Below are positions 58,391 to 64,000 of a DNA stretch of 64,000 nt, one piece after another. Source of the DNA: Umbilicaria muhlenbergii (taxonomy: Eukaryota; Ascomycota; Lecanoromycetes; Umbilicariales; Umbilicariaceae); NCBI GenBank assembly GCA_000611775.1, contig KK106986.1, positions 868,001 through 932,000 of the forward strand. Reading direction: 5' to 3'. Position 1 is the first letter of the stretch, and each line of letters begins with the position of its first letter. The position numbers were made by a program, and so were the translations under genes. The notes beneath the pieces were generated by a model, which was not told the origin of the DNA, ran no database searches, and was given only the letters and a program-made list of their open reading frames with translations.

Positions 58391-59860
58391 CCAATAGATA
58401 TTAGTGATCCGCCATAATTAGGTATATAAACCAAGAGGCTTTCGAAATCAAGTCGATGATCACCCTCGGAGTCAGTTGCCAGAGAGGTTCTTGAGAGCAG
58501 CCTTCAGAGTCTTAGTTTCTGGAGACGACCCTGCTTTTCGTTTCCCGCCCATTTCATCCTGCATTCAGGAAAGATCTTGTACCTAGGTCGCAGACCGTCC
58601 GGGTGTCAGCAACTCGCCCGTTTCAAAGTATTGATGCACTATCTTCGGTGTCTATATAGACGGCAAGGCGTATGAGGTCTGTGTCCTAGAGGCCCTGAAC
58701 CAGTCGCCAGGATAGTAATTAGGGACATCGGCGAACCCGTCTACCACAAGATGCTCACTCCGATAGGGTTGCATTGCAGCAAAAGTTGCGCCAGATTGTG
58801 CGTAGGAGGCACCCTAATATAAGCATTCCTATTCATCGTACTTCCAGCGAATAACCTCATATATCGAATGACGGCTATACGGACTTGATTTCGGCTCACG
58901 AGTTGTTGCAAGGACGCCCTCATGGCTGCTCAAGCAATTGCCAGTCTCACGCTCAACCTCTCGTCAGGCCGCTGAACAAGCTCGACCATGTCTGCAACCC
59001 AGCGGGGGTCGAGGCCACGAATAGACCCGGTGCCTCTTCACAGTCCTTGGCAGTCTGTGCGATTCCGATCCAGTGTGATTTTTTAAGCCGAGCAGTGGTA
59101 CTAAGCGCGCACAAACGACTCCTTCGGCCTTTGTGACTTGTGTTGGCGGAAGCGGGTTGAACGCTACTGTTGGCATGATGTTGCCGCGTATGCCACCAGA
59201 TAATAAGGCTAGCCCAGTTTGTTCAACATGCTAGGGTTCGATACACAATCAATGTAGGAAAGCCACTGTAAATGGGCCGCAGCCGGAGCTGGTGGAGCTA
59301 CCCCACACGATCAACCCTCTCGCCTTGGTGTACCGGGAGTTCTTGATGCGCGAAAGCTTGAGTGAAATGATCTGCGATAACTTCGAGCTTGTGTTTTCTT
59401 GAACAGATGTCATCATCTTGATGATAAAAAGGCATCGCGACTTGTCGATGCCATGCCGGCATATGGGCAACAAGTACATTGTGGAGGCCAGTCAAGGACT
59501 GCGGGGAGCTGCGGGGGAGCTAAACTTAGGCAGCGTTGCCCGATAAGCGGGCGGGTATAGTTAACATCGAGCGACGAGATCATGGAGAGACGTGATAGGT
59601 AACCGCCAGCGGCAGAATAATCATGGAAAGCATCTCCGGTGGTTCAAGAGCGCGGTTGTAAAGCCTAAGTACTTCTAGTGTCGGCGTACTCGACGCTCTA
59701 CGCAAACTCCTCTGAATGTAACGAACACCTACGACGTTAGCTAGATGTCGTAAGCCGGGGGAATCCCACAGCTTTTAGGCAGTGATCAGGCAGAAGTGTG
59801 ATCCCTTCAAGCTTCTCAGCTTCAGCTACCAAACCTTTTCCCCACAACGTCCTACACATC
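58391..59860. other. Intergenic region, tRNA / F-box gene
   Basis: 1.5 kb. Short unrelated frames only. A minus-strand stretch near 59250-59495 vaguely resembles part of an enzyme, but I cannot support it. It contains the promoter of the F-box gene at the right end. Confidence 0.4.
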
Positions 59861-61724
59861 ATGCTTTTGATATCTGATCTTATCCCAGAAATACTAGAGT
59901 TGATCTTCAGTCATGTCAGTATATACTTTAGATCACGAGGGAAAGTGATGGTGAAATCGAAAATTAGGGTTGCTAAGCAAAATTCGTAGCTGTGTGACGA
60001 TGGCTTCCCTCGTTCGTCCTTGCTGGCGGCCAGTTTGGCCAACCGACGTTTCCGCCAAATAGCCAAGAGGTTCATGTTTCGCTCCGTTACCATCCCCTTA
60101 ACACGTGGAGACTCTGTATGGTGTCCAGGGGCTACACAGTACTGCGCCGAGTTGATCCAGTTCTTAAGAGACGACACCGCTGCCAGATTATCCATTAGGC
60201 ACGTGACCGTGCCCCCGCAGTTTGTCGAGCAGCCGGTATGTCATCCTCATTTGGAGCGTCTGTTCGTGGATTTACTTTGCAATCTACCGCATCTGAGATC
60301 CATAAGGTGAACTACCGAATTCGTGAACGACGCCCTAGGTATTGACTATGGACTAGGCTCGGCAGCTGCAGGAACATCTCAGCCGCTGTCTTGCATGCAA
60401 TCACCCAACTGGGTGCCAAAATCGCTCTTTTCGTAGATATCTACGATCCCACCGCAGATGACCAAACATCCCTACAAGGTTCGGCATCTCTCCGAAACCT
60501 CATAGTCCGAGTGCCGTGGGCAGGGAGATTCGGCTCTTCAGTACCAAAGGCCATGGAAATAGCCCACGAGGTGATTATCAACAGTCCAAACCTGCGAGTA
60601 CTTCACCTGAGATTCATGACGGGTTCAACTTTCGGGGCCTTCCGCACAACACCTATGCAGCTTGATCGATGCCATAATGTGCCGTTCAAGCGACATGAGT
60701 TCTTGCCTTGTCTGGAGGAATTGGGACTCGAAGGCGAGATTCAGTTGCCGGACATTGATTGGACGATCATGGAGCAAAACATTGACTGGGCGCGACTCCA
60801 AAGGCTTAACCTCCAGAACGATGAGTTGGCCGAGACCTTTCTGACCCGTTACGGAGACCGGCTTTCGAATCTTCGTTCTTTGAAGCTAAGCGCCAATCGC
60901 AGTATGAAGGATCACTCTCTGAGAAGCGTTGGACTCGGTGTTGGGAAGAGGAAGAATGTTATGGCTTTCATTGAAGCAAGACGATTCGAAGAGCTTGAGA
61001 TCATGGGTTTTACGCGTGTGGTACCTGTGCACGAAATCACGAATAGTGGCACATCGTTACAGGTACTGCGACTAAGTTTGCAGATGGGTCCCGCGATACT
61101 AAATAAAGATCTTGTCTTGTTCGACCTGGAAGTACTCAAAACTTTGAACGAGTGCTGTCCTTATATCGACTGTCTTGGTGTCAATGGCAGTGTGGAATAT
61201 GGTGGAATAGTGAGCAACAAGTTCTTAATTGACTATGTTCTTCGTAAACTCACAACAGACCCTGCTGACTGCTTATATAGTCTCAGCCCTTGCTCGATAC
61301 ACTGGCATCATTTGAAAAACTCCGGCATCTCGAGCTGTTCGTCCGAACTCCTGAGGATTTCACCTCCGCACTGACCAACCGAGACGCTGTTGCTGTCTTC
61401 ACTTGTTTGCGTCTTCACAAACGAGGCTTCCCTCTGCACAGTCTTTCTTTCTTCCACTTTGCTGATGGAGCGAGCCGAAGATGGACGTTGTGGGCAATAG
61501 CAGATAAGACGGAATTGACGATCAAGCGTTATTTCCCTGGCAATCCAGAAACCCCTTTTTATGAGTATCAAGAAACATGGCTTGGGGGAAATCTTTCGGA
61601 GCAGCTGGAGAAGAGAGTTGGGCACAGGAGGCTTGAAGGTAAGCTCGGTGCCGAAGCACGTGTGTTCGACGGCTTCCATTGGGACGACGAAGCCGCAATG
61701 TGGGTCATCCCTTTCGGCCGTTAG
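59861..61724 (+). CDS. F-box-like protein with leucine-rich-type repeats
   Basis: Four exons: 59861-59914, 59990-60306, 60366-61209 and 61281-61724, with introns of 75, 59 and 71 nt and matching phases. Product 552 aa. The N-terminus LLISDLIPEILELIFSHL, then SLLAASLANRRFRQIAKRFM, has the shape of an F-box. The rest has irregular leucine-rich segments: LRVLHLRFMTGSTF, LEELGLEGEIQLPD, LQRLNLQNDELAETF, LRSLKLSANRSMKD, LQVLRLSLQMGPAI and LRHLELFVRTPED. Such proteins bring substrates to the SCF ubiquitin ligase through Skp1. Fungal genomes hold many lineage-specific members with unknown targets. The C-terminus (GFHWDDEAAMWVIPFGR) is not familiar. F-box assignment rests on pattern only. Confidence 0.75.
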
Positions 61725-61882
61725 GTTAACCGATGTTGAACTCATGCTGGGCGGTGCTCAGCTCATGTATGTTTCTTTGTTGGTGGTACTCGTCAGAGTT
61801 GGCATCGTCCACGAGTATATCCCCGTTTTACAATCAGTGGCAATCAGATTATTTGCACACAGCATAGATTACCTCAGTCTCG

Positions 61883-63325
61883 TTACAATCTTGGGTGGGC
61901 TGGGATTTTTTGCCTCCGGGCAACAAGTCTATGGTTGACCCTCTCAACCTTCCATCCAGCCTCCAGCCACCGCTTCACACAGTTCCGCCATGTGTTCATA
62001 ATATCATCACCACCCGCTTCTCGCAGCCATTCACCACAAGCCGCCATGTGTTCTCCAGTACTACATGTTCTATCCAATATCCGCTGGAATATCCAGATCG
62101 CGTGCGTCCAGATTTGCTGTTCACCAACGACGTTCTCGGCTCTACTTTCAGGAGGTGCGGATAGAAGGTACTCATGCTTCCCTAAAGACCTCGGCAAAGT
62201 CACGGTCTCTGTCGTTGTGCTTGAGCTATTCCGGGAGATGTATTGCAACGTCTTCTGCAGCGTATGCTCAAAGATTCGAATGTAATCCCTCAGCAAAAAT
62301 TCTACGATCACACTCGTAGTCTCGGGCACCGCGTCCCCCTTCACCAGCAAATCACCACGGCCATAATCGTTCCAGAACACTCCGGCCTTGGAGTCCCATC
62401 GTTCAACGCCCTTTCCAGCATACCTAGCCAGGCCCCCTACACGCTCTATCCACTCCCAGACCAGCGGCGCTCTCAGCTTTATCAAAGAGCTCGGTATGGG
62501 GTCCCGGCCCAGATGCGCGTAGAAGTGGCCGTAGAAAGCAAAGTCGGCAATGGAAATTGTGGAGCCCAGGAGAAAGGGGTGTTGTTGGAAATGCAGCGAA
62601 AGGAGTTGGAGTAGATGATAGAACTGCGCACGCAAAGTGGCGGATGTTGCAGGGCTAATGCCCAGGTTGGGCAGGGAGCCGCGGAATCTTGAAAGCCGCT
62701 GTGCAGGTTCAGCATTCCCAACCGGCAGGTTCTAAAGGGATCTGAACGAAACAGTCGCCGCCGAGCTTACCTTCTTTCCAATACTGCAAGTCTCTTCATA
62801 ACTCACCGAGGGCCGGCCGCCAGTGCCTGTGTTACCGAACTCAAACTCCAAGAACTTCAGTTGCTCCTCGAAGCGCTCCTTCTCCCATACTCCATCACCC
62901 CAGCGCCAGTACATGGCCTGCAGCAACAGCCATTCATCCGCCAGCATCTCCAAGATCAAACCCGCAAACGCGCGCTTGGGCGACAAGGGAAGAACCGCAT
63001 GATCCGCTAGACTGGTGACTGGATCCGTGGAAGACAGAGGTGGAGGAAAGGTGCGCTCGAAGTAGTCGATGATGTCCTTGGTGTCTTGGATGACTTCGAA
63101 TCTACCGGCAGCGCCATCGGGGCCAGGATGGTGGATCAGCAGGCACGGAATGGAGATTAGGGAGGTATGCGGGGTTATTAGGGTTCGGTAGACGTCGTCG
63201 GTGCTGATTACTTCTTTGAAGGGGATGCCTTTCCATTTCATGTACGCCCGTGCTTTGCCGGTGAAGAGGCTCACTTCTGCGCCGAGAAGCTTGTACTGGG
63301 GTTGAGGCTCTGCTTGGGATTCCAT
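61883..63325 (-). CDS. Glutathione S-transferase-like protein, long form
   Basis: Two exons on the minus strand: 63325-62771 and, as I prefer, 62698-61883 (intron 72 nt, donor GTAAGC, acceptor CAG with a CTGAAC branch site). An acceptor 33 nt closer (exon 2 from 62731) also keeps the frame but makes a 39-nt intron. Product 456 aa. Residues 12-95 form a thioredoxin-like N-domain (LLGAEVSLFTGKARAYMKWK, IPCLLIHH, DTKDIIDYFE). A helical C-domain contains FRGSLPNLGIS, FLLGSTISIADFAFYGHFYA and LGRDPIP. About 180 residues beyond the GST core end in a basic tail (RRQKIPAHPRL). Family members conjugate or bind glutathione; fungal long forms are mostly uncharacterised. It converges on the F-box gene (158 bp). 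Confidence 0.82.
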
Positions 63326-63871
63326 GGCTTGCGGATTACTTGTGTTTGTTGCGTGCGATTATGATATAAGTCGTGGCAGGTAGTGGAGCATTTAGCAATC
63401 CATGCTTTGGACTTGAAGTTTATCCCCATAGATTATTGCTGGGGCCGAGGTATTGGCCGGTGTGGGGAGGTTAGCGTGTCAATCTCGCGTTGTAGCGCCT
63501 TGCCCGATTGAGGGCCGATTGCCTGAACGAGTTTGTCGTTGGACGTCGTTGAGACACGCAACCTCAACGACCAGTCGCGTGTTGAAGATTTCCCCCCAAG
63601 ATCTGGGGTGGGCATTTCACCTCACCTCACTTCACCTCACTTTACGCCACCTCATTTCATTTGAGTTTGGCTTGACAGGGTGGCTGCGGGAGCTAAGCGA
63701 GATCATCCGGGTCACTGGAACTCGCTAATCGTCTGAAACGAACCTGAAAAGCTCAAGCTCAAGCTCAAGCTACATTGACCATCTTGGAGTTCGACGGCAG
63801 CAAACATCCAATAAGCCGTCATCGCATATTCAACCTCGACGGCATGCAAAGGAACAGAAATACATCCAAGC
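63326..63871. promoter_or_regulatory. Divergent promoter region, GST-like / right-edge gene
   Basis: 546 bp between starts. It has an imperfect CACCTCACTT-type pyrimidine-rich array at 63616-63658 and an AGCTCA repeat (about four copies) near 63750-63771, close to the right-edge gene. Confidence 0.45.
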
Positions 63872-64000
63872 ATGGCTGCTCCAAAGACAGAAGATCAAGT
63901 CGATGGTGATAGCGGCTACATCTCCGACGAATCAAGCTTCTACGGTACGTCCACCCTCACCACCACATCCCAAAAGATTATAGCCACCCTACCTCACTCC
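63872..64000 (+). CDS. First exon of an unidentified gene, cut by the window edge
   Basis: ATG at 63872 starts MAAPKTEDQVDGDSGYISDE, reaching SSFYG with a likely donor GTACGT at 63945. Exon 1 is 73 nt and ends in phase 1. The acidic DSGY-type start is seen in some fungal SAM-dependent methyltransferases, but this is too little for an assignment. The rest lies outside the window. Confidence 0.45.
   Translation, partial: MAAPKTEDQVDGDSGYISDESSFYGTSTLTTTSQKIIATLPHS

Noticed and set aside
59249-59495. Minus-strand segment with a GSSTSSGCG-like string resembling a dehydrogenase loop
   Set aside because: The match is a few residues, the flanks do not continue it in any frame, and frames overlap inconsistently.
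1-64000. Mobile elements, CRISPR arrays or virus-like elements
   Set aside because: No transposase, reverse transcriptase or capsid motif, no long terminal repeats and no regular spaced repeats were seen on either strand.

Overview
The window looks like nuclear DNA of a filamentous ascomycete (Pezizomycotina). Protein genes lie on both strands and are cut by short GT-AG introns, mostly 46-100 nt. Several families point to filamentous fungi: a GT2-type hyphal-growth glycosyltransferase, an AtfA-type bZIP factor, a Ten1 telomere protein, a GH5 sterylglucosidase-like enzyme and a DHA1 transporter. The class (Dothideomycetes, Eurotiomycetes or relatives) cannot be settled from the sequence alone. 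No prokaryotic, viral, CRISPR or intact transposon features were seen. Exon joins were made by hand from splice sites, reading phase and family motifs.

Layout. 0-10 kb: the 5' end of an alcohol oxidase running off the left edge (minus), a DsbA/FrnE-type oxidoreductase (plus), a 2OG-Fe(II) oxygenase (minus), the FHA+forkhead factor Fhl1 (plus) and the ESCRT-III core subunit Snf7 (minus). 10-21 kb: Ten1 (plus), AtfA (minus, with clustered minisatellites upstream), a small conserved-looking protein (minus), a gene-poor tract, then Get3 (minus). 21-34 kb: 5-hydroxyisourate hydrolase (plus), a second gene-poor tract, the GT2 glycosyltransferase (plus) and gamma-tubulin complex protein 3 (plus). 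34-46 kb: DHA1 MFS transporter (plus), a mitochondrial PPR-like protein (minus), proteasome alpha1 (plus), an unrecognised 158-aa protein (plus) and the GH5_12 glucosidase (minus). 46-64 kb: an SRPK-like kinase with an apparent frameshift, Ski3 (plus), Vps51 (minus), Rmi1 (plus), Dph7 (minus), a dual-specificity phosphatase remnant, an intron-containing tRNA-Gly(GCC), an F-box protein (plus), a GST-like protein (minus) and the first exon of a gene leaving the right edge.

Most genes are housekeeping: membrane insertion (Get3), endosomal and Golgi traffic (Snf7, Vps51), RNA decay (Ski3), protein turnover (proteasome), translation-factor modification (Dph7), microtubule nucleation (GCP3) and genome or telomere stability (Rmi1, Ten1). 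They do not form one pathway. Many neighbours are head-to-head pairs sharing 0.3-0.6 kb promoters (PPR/proteasome, Snf7/Ten1, Get3/HIU hydrolase, Vps51/Rmi1). No clear secondary-metabolite cluster or new multi-gene system was found. The most notable items are recurring GTTCGN 5' splice sites, two decayed signalling genes, triple minisatellites upstream of atfA, and two small orphan proteins.
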